This document shows, piece after piece, positions 36,346 through 47,600 of a stretch of DNA of 64,000 nucleotides. The notes under the pieces were generated by a model. The model did no database searches. It saw nothing but the letters and a program-made list of their open reading frames with translations, and was not told where the DNA came from. Each line of letters begins with the position of its first letter. The first letter of the stretch is position 1. Source of the DNA: Candidatus Scalindua japonica (lineage in GTDB: Bacteria; Planctomycetota; Brocadiia; Brocadiales; Scalinduaceae); NCBI RefSeq assembly GCF_002443295.1, contig NZ_BAOS01000001.1:62001-126000 (forward strand). The letters are read 5' to 3'. Position numbers and translations under genes: made by a program.

Positions 36346-39300
36346 ATGAAATATAATCAGAAAGAAATCCTGGAAATGTTCATGAATAATCAGCTGGATG
36401 AAGATAAAGCTGTGGAAATGATTGATCAAATGCAAAAAGAAGAGGACAATCATGATATGAACAACCAGCAGGAGGAAAGAGATACTGTAAATGTTAACCA
36501 ACCATTACACAATAATATTTATTATCGTCCTGTATGGGAGAAAATTGAACTTATAGATAAGGGAGAAAACCGGGTGACCGGTACGATATTGCTATTTGAC
36601 CGTGGTCAAGGAACAGCAGATGAGCTGTCGGCTATGCTGCAGGGAATGAGCGATAGTGGTGAAATAATACATGTTAGACCAGGTTCTGCTTATAAGAAGC
36701 TTGCAGAGGATATATACGAAATAAACTCTGAGTCAACTGAGGATTATGAGAGATTGATGGTTGATTTGAAAGAGCATGGACAGATACCGTCAGGGATTAT
36801 ACACACATGGAATTATGTACAGGAAGATAGAGATTTGCCGGTTAATAATGAGGAGTTGGAAGATAGCCTCAAAAGAGGGGTGTATTCAGTATTTAATATA
36901 AGCAGGGTGCTGATGAACCTGGAAATTAAGAAGAGCGTGAGGCTGTTATATCTCTTCCATGAAACAAAAGAGAAGGTGCAGCCTCAGGATGTTGCGGTAG
37001 GTGGTTTTGCACGGTCGATAAGGCTGGAGAACCCGAACTTTGACTATAAGACCATCCAGGTTAAGGCAGACAATGCTCATTCTGTGGCATTGTTTTGGGC
37101 TGTCAGGGAACTGCAATCTGACGAAAACAACGACCATGTGGAGATTCTTTACCGGGACAAGGAAAGATATGTCAGGAGGGTGACAGAGCCTGTACAGGAA
37201 AAGAGTGTAGATAAGGATAATGCTGCGCCGGACAGTGTTCCACTGAAAGAAAACGGAGTTTACCTCATAACAGGTGGAGCCGGAGGTTTGGGGCTTATAT
37301 TTTCGCGGTATTTTTCGGAAAAATACAGGGCGAAGCTGGTGTTAGCGGGCAGGTCTGAGGTGGATGAAGAAATACGAGAGAAACTGAAGGGTATAGAGGC
37401 GTTTGGTGGTGAAGCCGTCTATCTACAGGCGGATGTATGCAGTTACGTGGATATGGAAAATGTGGTCAGAGAAGCGAGGAAGAGGTACGGGAGTATAAAC
37501 GGGGTGATCCACGGTGCAGGAGTGATAGAAGATGCCTTTATAATGAAGAAGGATAAAGAGAGTTTTGAAAGGGTGCTCAATCCCAAGGTCTATGGGTTGC
37601 TGAATCTTGATCAGGTGACGGCGGAAGAGAAACTTGACTTTTTTGTCATGTTTTCATCTCTTACATCTGTGATTGGTAATATGGGTCAGAGTGATTATGC
37701 AAGCGGCAACAGGTATATGGATAGTTACGCTGAATTAAGGGAGCAATTGAGAGGGAGTGGTAAGAGGAGTGGAGTGAGTCTGTCGATCAACTGGCCGTTA
37801 TGGAAGGATGGCGGTATGAGGCTTCATGAGGAATCAGAGCGGTTATTGTTCAAGATATCCGGGATGAAGCCATTGAGTAGTGAAACAGGTATCAGGGCAT
37901 TTGAGAGCGGCATGAAATCTATATCTACAAATCCATCACAGAATCAATTGATTATTGCAGAGGGAGATAAAATCAAAGTTGATAAATTGCTCAATATCAA
38001 CGTTTTCGATGACAGGAACAAGATAAATAGAAGGCAGAATAAAGTCGACAATACGAATTATGATGAGCTGTATAAGAGTCTTCAGCAGGATCTGATAACT
38101 ATAGTAGCAGAACTTCTGATGATTGAGGCTGATGATCTTGATATAGAAGCAGATATGAGTAAATATGGGTTTGATTCTATTGTCCTTGTCGACTTGACGA
38201 ATAAAATTAATAAAAAATATAATATAGGGCTGCTTCCTACACTTTTCTTTGAAGATAAATCCATGAAGGAATTCTGTGACTATCTTATAAAAGAATATGA
38301 AGATGCTTTGTGTAATTACTACAAAGATATAGTAAGAGATAAGAATATCACAACGCCAGGACCTCAAATTGAATCAACAATAAAACGGGACCAGGAATTC
38401 CTGGAATATAATCTTGATTTTAATAACAGGTTTAACGGTTTTCAAAGTGAAGAGATCCGTAATGATTTGATTGCCATAATAGGGATAAACGGGGTTTTCC
38501 CGGAATCGAAAAATCTTGAGACTTTCTGGAACAATCTGGAATCAGGGAAATCTCTTATTTCTGAAATACCTGAGCAGAGGTGGAAATGGCAGGAATTCTT
38601 TGGAGATCCTCACAAAGAGGTAAATAAAACAAACTCAAAATGGGGTGGTTTTATAGAAAATGTTGATAAGTTTAATGCAAGGTTTTTTAATATCTCTCCG
38701 AGAGAAGCTGAACTTATGGACCCTCAACAGAGGATATTTCTGGAGATTGTCTGGAAAACAATAGAAGATGCTGGATACAAGGTGTCTGCTTTCTCCGGAA
38801 CAAATACGGGCTTGTTTGTTGGTGTTGCAAATTGTGATTATTTTGAAATACAGACAAGAAATCACCATGAGATCGAAGCTTATACTTCTACGGGCATAGC
38901 TCATTCAGTTTTAGCAAATCGTATTTCTTATCTGTTAAACCTTCATGGCCCCAGTGAGCCAGTTGATACCGCATGTTCCAGCTCACTGGTGGCGATACAC
39001 CACGCGGTCAGGGCGATCCAGAACGGTGATTGTGAAATGGCTATAGCCGGAGGGGTGAATGTTATTTTGACACCTTCAGTATACATAACGTTCAGTAAGG
39101 CGGGGATGCTCGCTCCTGATGGCAGGTGTAAAACTTTTGATAAAAGTGCCAATGGATACGTCCGGGGAGAAGGTGCTGGAGCCGTGCTATTAAAACCCTT
39201 TAATAAGGCGGTAGAAGATGGTGACCACATATATGCAGTAATAAAGGGAAATGCTGTAAATCATGGGGGACACGTCAGTTCTTTAACTGTACCTAATCCT

Positions 39301-42300
39301 GATATTCAGGCGAATCTTTTAGTAAATGCCTATGGAAATGCCGGAATTGACCCCTCGACGGTGAGCTACATAGAAACACATGGAACTGGTACTTCACTGG
39401 GTGATCCGGTTGAGATTAATGGGCTGAAGAAAGCTTTTAAAGAACTCAACAAAAGACTCAACAGAGATACTGGTGGTAAGAACTATTGTGGGGTCGGGTC
39501 TGTGAAGACAAATATTGGTCATCTTGAAACTGCAGCAGGTATTGCAGGTGTTATAAAGGTGCTTCTTGCCATGAAGCACAGAAAAATCCCCGCAACGGTT
39601 AATTTCAAAGAACTGAATCCTTACATAGAGATTTCGGAAAGCCCTTTTTATATTGCAGCTGAAACACGTGAATGGAATTGCCTGAATGACGATAATGGAA
39701 ATCCTGTGCCGAGACGCGCTGGAGTGAGTTCTTTCGGTTTTGGGGGAGCAAACGCTCACATTGTACTTGAAGAATATGTAGATAGTAGAGAATCAAACAG
39801 GAATATAAATTCAGACGAGCCTGCCATTATAGTACTCTCGGCAAAAAGAGATGAACAGTTAAGAGATTACGCAGAAAGTTTAAGAGATTATGTCAAATCA
39901 GATATTGCTAAGGTAGATGGATCAGGAGTAGCAGGAAGTCCTCGGTATCTTGGAGACATTGCGTATACATTGCAGACGGGGCGAGATGCATTTGATGAGA
40001 GGCTTGCGGTAGTGGCAGAGAGTTGTGATGAGTTGGTGCGTAAGCTGGATGATTATTTGAATGGGGCAAAGGGTATAGAGGGCGTGTATAGAGGACGTGT
40101 AAAGTCGGGTGGAAGTCGTGAGGGCAGGCTGGGTGGTACGAAGGAGGAAAAGGATTTTGTTTTACAGCTTTTTAACGCCCGGAGATACTCTAAGATTGCT
40201 GCATTCTGGGTAGAGGGGGCTGAGATAGACTGGGAAGTATTCAACCGTAATAAGGGATTCAGGCGTATATCACTGCCCACGTATCCCTTTGCCCGTGAGA
40301 GGTATTGGATATCAACATCTGATGCCAGTGGCAAGATGGATACCGGCATAGTAAGGGGGCTTCATCCCCTGGTAGACGTGAACGAATCGACATTAGAGGA
40401 AGAGCGGTTCAGGAAGAGTTTTACGGGCAGTGAATTTTATCTAAAGGACCATGTAGTTGCGGGTAAGGAGACCTTGCCGGGAGTTGCGTATATTGAGATG
40501 GCGAGGGCTGCAGGAGAGATTGCTAAGGGATCTCCGGTAACGAGTATAAGAAACATAGTCTGGGCAAGTCCCATAACAATTGACTCAAAGAATAGAGAGG
40601 GACGGGAGGTAATCATCAGCATATACCCGGGTGACAGTACTATCGGTTTTGAGGTGAGCACGGAACAGGAAGGTGGCGGTAAGATAGTGCACACACAGGG
40701 AAAGATTGCTTATGGTCCGGGTGATAACAGGCAGGTGGATCTTCAGACAGGCGAGAAGGAATTTGCTATTGAGGTGATAAAGGGCAGATGTACGGCTATA
40801 AAGAAGCGGGAGGATATCTATAGGAGGTTCAAGGCAGCGGGCATCAGCTACGGTACGGGATTTCAATGTATGGAGGAGATACGTAGTAACGGTAGAGAAG
40901 CGCTTTCGAGGATAAAGATTCCGGAGGTTGTGAAAAGTGGTGCTGGTGACTACGTACTGCATCCTTCGCTCATGGATGGGGCGTTACAGTCAGTAATGGG
41001 ATTGGCAGAGGATGATGAAGCGTTTCAGAGTGGATTCTATCTGCCTTTTGCCCTTGGCGGGGTTGAGATAATAAGGCCGTTGACGGAAAGCTGTTATGCT
41101 TACGTGACAATAGGAGATGGTGATAAGAAAGCAGGTTCCGGTGTAAAGAGATACGATATAAGTATACTGGATGAATCGGGCGATGTGCTGGTACGGCTTA
41201 AGGGTTTTTCAGTAAGAGCCTTACGTGGCGGCGATCTGAACAAGAGAACATCTGTGGAGGTAGTGGAGAGGAATGAACGATATTATCACCCTGTATGGGA
41301 AAGGGTTGAGCTGACAGGTACAGGAGGGAGCCGAGAGACCGGTACGATATTGCTGCTTGACCGTGGTGAAAAAGAAAAGGGTGGGCAGTGGTTAAATAGA
41401 GAGGAGATAGTCAAAGGTGGAAAAATAATCCATGTCATACCCGGTACTGCATATAAAAAGCTGGCAGCGAATAGATACGAAATAGATCCGGAGTCTTCAG
41501 AGGATTATGAGAAGTTGTTTAAAGAGCTGGGAGTAAGAGGGTTAATGCCTGCCTCTATTTTACATACATGGAATTATGTGAAGGAAGCTGGCGGTCTTCC
41601 GAATAGTAAAGAAGCGTTGGATAGCAGCCTGAAGATGGGGATATATGCAGTGTTTAACATAAGCAATGCAATGATGAAGTGTAAGATTAAGGAGAGAGTA
41701 AGGCTGTTATATCTATTCGATAGTACAAAGGGCGGGGTACAGCCTCAGGATGCTGCTTTAGGTGGTTTTGCAAAGACGATAAGACAGGAGAATCCGAAGT
41801 TTGACTACAGAACCATACAGATAGACTCTGCGGAAGCTGATTCTGTTGTATTGGATTGGGTAGTCAGGGAACTGCAAACTGAAGAAAACCAAGACCATGT
41901 TGAGGTTCTTTACCGGGATAACGAGAGATATGTGAGGAAGGTGGAAGAGTTCGTACCGGAAAAGATTGAAAAGAGAGAAAAGAGCGGTAAGGAGAGTACC
42001 ATACCCGCAAGTGTTCCGTTAAAAGAAAACGGGGTGTACGTGATAACAGGTGGTGCCGGAGGGTTGGGGCTTATCTTTTCGAGGTATTTATCAGAGAAAT
42101 ACCGGGCAAAGCTGGTGTTAACGGGCAGGTCTGAGGTGGATGAAGAGATAGGGGAGAAACTGAAGGGTATAGAGGAGTTGGGTGGAGAAGTCGTCTATCT
42201 ACAGGCGGATGTATGCAGTAATACAGATATGGAGAAAGTGGTAAGGGAGGCGAAACAGAGGTACGGGAGTGTAGACGGAGTGATCCATGGTGCGGGGGTG

Positions 42301-44115
42301 ATAGAAGATGTCTTTGTCATGAAGAAGGATAAGGGGAGTTTTGAGAGGGTGCTTGGCCCCAAGGTGTATGGATTGTTGAATCTTGATCGGGTGACAGTGG
42401 AAGAGGAACTTGACTTTTTTGTGATGTTTTCATCACTTGCTTCTGTGATAGGCAATATTGGGCAGAGTGATTACGCGAGCGGCAACAGGTATATGGATAG
42501 TTACGCTGAGTTAAGGGAGCGATTGAGAGGGGAAGGTAAGAGAAGTGGAGTGAGCCTGTCGATTAACTGGCCGTTATGGAAGGATGGAGGGATGAGGCTC
42601 CATGAAGAATCTGAGCGGATGTTGTTCAAGATATCCGGGATGAAGCCGTTGGGGAGTGAAGCAGGTATCAGGGCCTTTGAGTGTGCGTTGGCCAGCGGTA
42701 AAAGTCAGTGTATTGTTATTGATGGAGAGAGAGAAAAGGTAAACAGGTTGCTGCAGATTTCTGAGAGTGCCGGTATAGCGGTGGAGGAAGCGACTGAAGA
42801 TTCCGGAGCATTTTCTGAAACAGGGATAAAGGATGATGATCTGAAAGGTCGTGTACAGCAGGAGATGATTGGTCTGTTGTCAGAGCAGCTGAAGGTAGAG
42901 AAGTCGGAAATTGATATCGATGCAGATATAAGTGAATACGGAGTAGACTCCATAATGATCATGAATATGATGAATGAGATGGAGCAGAGGTATGGGAAGG
43001 TTGTGGAGGCGTCAGTGATCATGGAGCATCCGACGGTAAGCAGTATGTCTGATTATCTGATAGAAAAGAAGATTATCCCGCTGGAGAGGATTTTTGGTAC
43101 TACGGAAGATACTAAGATCGAGGTTGTAGCAGAAGGAGATATTAACAGACTGAAAGAGGAAGCAGTTATCTTGCCGATAAAGAGGACTCAGAGGCCGAGG
43201 TTTGTGGATTCAAAGTCAGTGGGTGTTAAGGGTATTGCCAGGCCTGAAGGTGGTCCTGAGTCTGGAAAAATAGCGATAATCGGTATGTCGGGCTGTTTTC
43301 CCGGTTCAAAGGATTTAGAAAGATTCTGGGAGAATCTGAGGGATGGTAAAGATCTGATAATGGATGTGCCAGAGCAGAGGTGGAATATTGAGGAATATTT
43401 CAGTCTGGATAAGGCGGCTTTTAACAAGGCGTATTCGCGGTGGGGAGGGTTTATAGAAGATATAGAGATGTTTGATGCCGGGTTTTTCGGCATAAGTGAA
43501 TCAGATGCAGCAGGGATTGATCCGCAGCACAGGATTCTGCTTGAGAGGACACAGGAGTTACTGGACAGATGCGGATACACGAAAGATGAGATGAGCAGGA
43601 GCAGGACGGGGGTGTATATTGGAGGTGGTAGCAGTAAATACAATTCGATGGGTGAGTTTTCAGGAGATCAGGCTGGTAATATAGTGGTAAACCTGATACA
43701 GAACATGATGGCAGCGAGGATATCAGATTTTTATGATTTGAGGGGGCCGTCGTTGACGATGGATACGGCGTGCTCATCGTCGCTGGTTGCAATACATAAT
43801 GCGTGTCAGTGTCTCAGGGGCGGAGAGATAGAGATGGCGATAACGGGAGGAGTGGAACTGCTGTTAGATTCATCAGGACATGTAGCGTTCAGTCAGGCGA
43901 AGGTGTTATCAGATGATGGTGTGTCGCATGTGTTTGATAAGAAGGCGAACGGGTTTGTACTGGGAGAGGGGTCAGGGCTGGTGCTGTTAAAGAGGCTGGA
44001 GAATGCGATACGGGATGGAGATCAGATAGACGGTGTGATATTGGGGTCCGCGGTGATCAATGACGGACATACGATGGGGTTAACGACACTTAATCTGAGG
44101 CACAGAGAGAGGTGA
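36346..44115 (+). CDS. PKS D: trans-AT polyketide synthase, ends in frameshifted KS11
   Basis: The N-terminal docking helix pair (ILEMFMNNQLDEDKAVEMID) is followed by KR (36520-37980) and ACP (38075-38330, YGFDSIVL). Together these finish the split KS9-DH module of PKS C. Then come KS10 38460-39770, post-KS linker, DH 40350-41240, KR 41280-42730, ACP 42830-43090 (YGVDSIMI) and the first two thirds of KS11 (from 43260) with TACSSSL. From 39871 on, the sequence is nearly identical to 27319-32070 in PKS C. The reading frame breaks near nt 44096, where one T present in the PKS C copy is missing, and the last residues (LNLRHRER) are out of frame. The next ORF holds the remainder of KS11. D and E are therefore one gene in origin, split by a recent mutation or by a sequence error. 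Confidence 0.9.
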   Translation: MKYNQKEILEMFMNNQLDEDKAVEMIDQMQKEEDNHDMNNQQEERDTVNVNQPLHNNIYYRPVWEKIELIDKGENRVTGTILLFDRGQGTADELSAMLQGMSDSGEIIHVRPGSAYKKLAEDIYEINSESTEDYERLMVDLKEHGQIPSGIIHTWNYVQEDRDLPVNNEELEDSLKRGVYSVFNISRVLMNLEIKKSVRLLYLFHETKEKVQPQDVAVGGFARSIRLENPNFDYKTIQVKADNAHSVALFWAVRELQSDENNDHVEILYRDKERYVRRVTEPVQEKSVDKDNAAPDSVPLKENGVYLITGGAGGLGLIFSRYFSEKYRAKLVLAGRSEVDEEIREKLKGIEAFGGEAVYLQADVCSYVDMENVVREARKRYGSINGVIHGAGVIEDAFIMKKDKESFERVLNPKVYGLLNLDQVTAEEKLDFFVMFSSLTSVIGNMGQSDYASGNRYMDSYAELREQLRGSGKRSGVSLSINWPLWKDGGMRLHEESERLLFKISGMKPLSSETGIRAFESGMKSISTNPSQNQLIIAEGDKIKVDKLLNINVFDDRNKINRRQNKVDNTNYDELYKSLQQDLITIVAELLMIEADDLDIEADMSKYGFDSIVLVDLTNKINKKYNIGLLPTLFFEDKSMKEFCDYLIKEYEDALCNYYKDIVRDKNITTPGPQIESTIKRDQEFLEYNLDFNNRFNGFQSEEIRNDLIAIIGINGVFPESKNLETFWNNLESGKSLISEIPEQRWKWQEFFGDPHKEVNKTNSKWGGFIENVDKFNARFFNISPREAELMDPQQRIFLEIVWKTIEDAGYKVSAFSGTNTGLFVGVANCDYFEIQTRNHHEIEAYTSTGIAHSVLANRISYLLNLHGPSEPVDTACSSSLVAIHHAVRAIQNGDCEMAIAGGVNVILTPSVYITFSKAGMLAPDGRCKTFDKSANGYVRGEGAGAVLLKPFNKAVEDGDHIYAVIKGNAVNHGGHVSSLTVPNPDIQANLLVNAYGNAGIDPSTVSYIETHGTGTSLGDPVEINGLKKAFKELNKRLNRDTGGKNYCGVGSVKTNIGHLETAAGIAGVIKVLLAMKHRKIPATVNFKELNPYIEISESPFYIAAETREWNCLNDDNGNPVPRRAGVSSFGFGGANAHIVLEEYVDSRESNRNINSDEPAIIVLSAKRDEQLRDYAESLRDYVKSDIAKVDGSGVAGSPRYLGDIAYTLQTGRDAFDERLAVVAESCDELVRKLDDYLNGAKGIEGVYRGRVKSGGSREGRLGGTKEEKDFVLQLFNARRYSKIAAFWVEGAEIDWEVFNRNKGFRRISLPTYPFARERYWISTSDASGKMDTGIVRGLHPLVDVNESTLEEERFRKSFTGSEFYLKDHVVAGKETLPGVAYIEMARAAGEIAKGSPVTSIRNIVWASPITIDSKNREGREVIISIYPGDSTIGFEVSTEQEGGGKIVHTQGKIAYGPGDNRQVDLQTGEKEFAIEVIKGRCTAIKKREDIYRRFKAAGISYGTGFQCMEEIRSNGREALSRIKIPEVVKSGAGDYVLHPSLMDGALQSVMGLAEDDEAFQSGFYLPFALGGVEIIRPLTESCYAYVTIGDGDKKAGSGVKRYDISILDESGDVLVRLKGFSVRALRGGDLNKRTSVEVVERNERYYHPVWERVELTGTGGSRETGTILLLDRGEKEKGGQWLNREEIVKGGKIIHVIPGTAYKKLAANRYEIDPESSEDYEKLFKELGVRGLMPASILHTWNYVKEAGGLPNSKEALDSSLKMGIYAVFNISNAMMKCKIKERVRLLYLFDSTKGGVQPQDAALGGFAKTIRQENPKFDYRTIQIDSAEADSVVLDWVVRELQTEENQDHVEVLYRDNERYVRKVEEFVPEKIEKREKSGKESTIPASVPLKENGVYVITGGAGGLGLIFSRYLSEKYRAKLVLTGRSEVDEEIGEKLKGIEELGGEVVYLQADVCSNTDMEKVVREAKQRYGSVDGVIHGAGVIEDVFVMKKDKGSFERVLGPKVYGLLNLDRVTVEEELDFFVMFSSLASVIGNIGQSDYASGNRYMDSYAELRERLRGEGKRSGVSLSINWPLWKDGGMRLHEESERMLFKISGMKPLGSEAGIRAFECALASGKSQCIVIDGEREKVNRLLQISESAGIAVEEATEDSGAFSETGIKDDDLKGRVQQEMIGLLSEQLKVEKSEIDIDADISEYGVDSIMIMNMMNEMEQRYGKVVEASVIMEHPTVSSMSDYLIEKKIIPLERIFGTTEDTKIEVVAEGDINRLKEEAVILPIKRTQRPRFVDSKSVGVKGIARPEGGPESGKIAIIGMSGCFPGSKDLERFWENLRDGKDLIMDVPEQRWNIEEYFSLDKAAFNKAYSRWGGFIEDIEMFDAGFFGISESDAAGIDPQHRILLERTQELLDRCGYTKDEMSRSRTGVYIGGGSSKYNSMGEFSGDQAGNIVVNLIQNMMAARISDFYDLRGPSLTMDTACSSSLVAIHNACQCLRGGEIEMAITGGVELLLDSSGHVAFSQAKVLSDDGVSHVFDKKANGFVLGEGSGLVLLKRLENAIRDGDQIDGVILGSAVINDGHTMGLTTLNLRHRER

Positions 44116-44621
44116 TAGAGGAGGCGATCAGCAATAGTGGGGTGAGTCCGGATAGTATCAGTTATCTTGAGGCGCATGGTACGGGTACGTTGCTGGGAGA
44201 TCCTATAGAGATCAAGGCGGCAACGCAGGTGTACAGGAAGTATACGCAGGGGAGACAGGTATGCGGGGTGGGTTCGGTAAAGTCAAATATAGGTCATTTG
44301 TTACGGGCTGCGGGGGTTGCGAGTTTTATAAAGGTGGTACTGGCGCTGAAGCACAGACAGATACCGCCGACGCTTCATTGTGAGGATCCGCATCCCAGGT
44401 TCAGGTTTGATGAGTCGCCATTTTATCCGGTAACAGAGTTAGAGGAGTGGAGGCAGAGGGAAGGAGTGAGGAGGTCTGGGATTTCGTCGTTTGGATTTGG
44501 TGGAACGAACTGTCACATGATAGTGGAGGAGTTTGATAATGAGAAGAGGGGTTATAAACCGGAAAGAAATCCACTGCCGCTTACTCAGTTCCATAAGAAA
44601 AGATACTGGATCGGTAATGAA
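39871..44621 (+). repeat. 4.75-kb segmental duplication, copy B (PKS D/E)
   Basis: This is the partner of 27319-32070 in the same orientation. It carries a 1-base deletion near 44096 and three substitutions within 40 bp of it, so KS11 is out of frame while KS8 in copy A is intact. Confidence 0.92.
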
Positions 44622-47600
44622 CAAATGGGACAGAGGAAAAATTCTGAGATATTAATGCTGGATGATTCTGCGAGTATGCGTGAATATATAAAGAACAAAG
44701 TAGCGCCGGAGAAGCGGACTAAAAATCTGGCAGATAAAATAGAATACTATATCGTTAAAACTCTGTCCGGCAAGCTCAATGTGTCTTTACAAGATGTTGA
44801 TGTTGATGAAAATTATCTAGATATGGGACTGGATTCTACTAACTTGATTATTATGTCAAAAGAGATTGAAGATGAGTTGAATATTGAGTTATATCCTACC
44901 ACTTTTTTTGAACATCCTAACATTAGTGAGTTATCTGTATATTTTGCGGAAGAATATAGAAGTGAATTTGAAGACTATCTTGGTATTGAAACAGAGGACT
45001 ATGAAGTTGTTGAGGAGAAAATATATGATAAACAACGCGGTAAAGTCGAAGAATTGCTAACTGAAAAGAAGGTTGCCGGTGAAAAAATAGTCCGGCCTGA
45101 TATTCATTTTAAGAATAGAGAATGTGATATTGCAGTTATTGGGATGTCTTGTGTTTTTCCCGGATCTTCAGATTGTGAGGAATATTGGAGAAACCTTGAA
45201 TCAGGGAATGATTTAATAACTGAAGTACCTTATGAGAGGTGGGATTGGAAAGAGTTTTATGGAGATCCCCTGGAAGAGGCTAACAAGACTAACTCAAAAT
45301 GGGGAGGATTTATAGAAGACATTGATAAATTTGATGCATCTTTCTTTAAGATATCTCCCAGAGAAGCTGAACTTATGGACCCACAACACCGCATATATCT
45401 TGAAATGGTATGGAGAGCAATAGAGGATGCCGGATACAGAGCGTCCGCATTAAGCGGAACAAAAACAGGAATATTTGCGGGAGTTTCCAGTTTTGATTAT
45501 AGTGAGCTGTCAGGCAATGGTGGTGAGGAAATAGATGCTTATACTTCTACCGGGATTGTGCATTCTATGTTACCCAATCGAATATCATATCTTTTAAACA
45601 TCCATGGGCCAAGTGAACCTGTAGATACCGCTTGTTCCAGCTCCCTTGTCGCAATCCATCGCGCGGTAAGATCCATTCAGAGCAGTGATTGTGATATGGC
45701 TATTGCAGGCGGGATTAATATAATACTATCACCCAAGGTGTATTTGTCGTTCAGCAAAGCCGGTATGCTCTCTCCTGAAGGCAAGTGCAAAACATTCGAT
45801 AAAAGTGCCGATGGATATGTAAGGGGAGAAGGTGGTGGAGCCTTACTTTTAAAACCATTAAAAAGTGCAATAGATGACGGGGATCATATCTATGGAGTAA
45901 TAAAAGGAAGTGCGGTTAATCACGGTGGGCATGCAAGTTCATTAACCGCTCCAAACCCTGACATTCAGGCGGCGCTTTTAGTAAATGCCTATGAGAACGC
46001 GGGTATTGACCCTGAAACAGTAAGTTACATAGAGACACACGGGACAGGCACACCTTTGGGAGATCCTTTAGAAATTAACGGGTTAAAGAAGGCATTTAAA
46101 GAAATCAATAAAAGACATAATAGGGATATGGGTAATAAGAACTATTGCGGCATTGGATCAGTTAAGACAAATATAGGCCATCTTGAAGCTGCTGCTGGAA
46201 TAGCAGGCGTAATAAAAATATTGCTTGCAATGAAGCACAGGAAGATACCCGCAACCGTTAATTTCAAACAACTGAATCCGTACATAGATATCGCTGACAG
46301 CCCTTTCTATGTTGCAGGAAAGACACATGAATGGAAACGCCTGAGTAATGACAGTGTAAATCCTGTACCGAGACGGGCAGGAGTAAGTTCATTCGGGTTT
46401 GGTGGTTCAAATGCTCATATTGTACTTGAGGAATATGACGACAGGAGAGAACAGGTTTCCTTACGTAAAAATCAAAATTCAGACGAGTCAGTTATAATAG
46501 TATTGTCGGCAAAAAGAGAGAATCAATTAAGCGAGTATGTAAGAAGTTTGAGTAACTTTATCAAAGGTAATTATCAAAATGACATACAGAACCCCGGTGC
46601 GGATAGTAAGCATCCTCTGGTAGAAGGTGAAAATCAGTCTACTCTTGCTGATATCGCATACACGCTTCAGACAGGTAGGGATGCTTTTAATGAGAGACTG
46701 GCTATAGTGGTAAAAAACAATAAAGAGTTGGAAAAGAAGTTAGATGATTATTTGAATGGTGTTGAGCACATAGAAGATTTGTATAGGGGCAGTTTTAGAC
46801 CCGGTAAGTCCAGGAAGGGGATATTGGAGGGATCAAAGGAAGAAAGGACATTTGTTTTACAGCTTTTCAATGCTCAGAGGTACTCTAAGATAGCAGAGTT
46901 CTGGGTTGAGGGATCCCAAATTGACTGGGAAGAATTATGCGGTAATAAGGGATACAGGCGAATGTCACTTCCTACTTATCCTTTTGCCCGTGAGAGGCAC
47001 TGGATAACTTCAGCCAGGAATAGTAGTTTGACTTCAAAGGGCTGGGAGAAGCAAAAGGAATTATATTACCATCCTGTGTGGATAAATTCTGATTTGACGT
47101 ATGCACGAAAAAAGGAAAACATAGGGAATGTTCTGGTTTTTGACTATGGTGAAAAGCTATTAACTGAGCTGGGTACAAAGATTGATGACTTGGGAAACGA
47201 CAATGAATTGATACATGTGGCATCCGGTTCTGAATATAGAAAACTTTCAAAGCTATCATACGAGATTGATCCTGAGCTTCCCGGGGATTATGAGCGATTA
47301 ATGGAGGATTTGGAAGTGCATGGGTTAATGCCATCCGGTATTATACATTTATGGAATTATGTGCGGGAAAATAAAGATCTGCTGATTAATAAAGAAAATT
47401 TGGATGATAGCCTGAAGAAGGGAGTATATTCTCTATTTCACATAAGTAAGGCACTGATCAAGCGTGACATCACGGACCAGGTCAGGCTATTATATATATT
47501 CCCTGGTTCACAGGAGAGAGTTGATCCGCAGGATGCTGCAATAGGAGGGTTTGCCAGATCACTCAGGCTGGAGAACCCGAAGTGTGATTACAAGACTATA

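Noticed and set aside
44112-44140. GTG at 44112 as a true start of PKS E with GTGA coupling to PKS D
   Set aside because: The codon lies inside KS11, whose two halves join perfectly once the missing T at about 44096 is restored.
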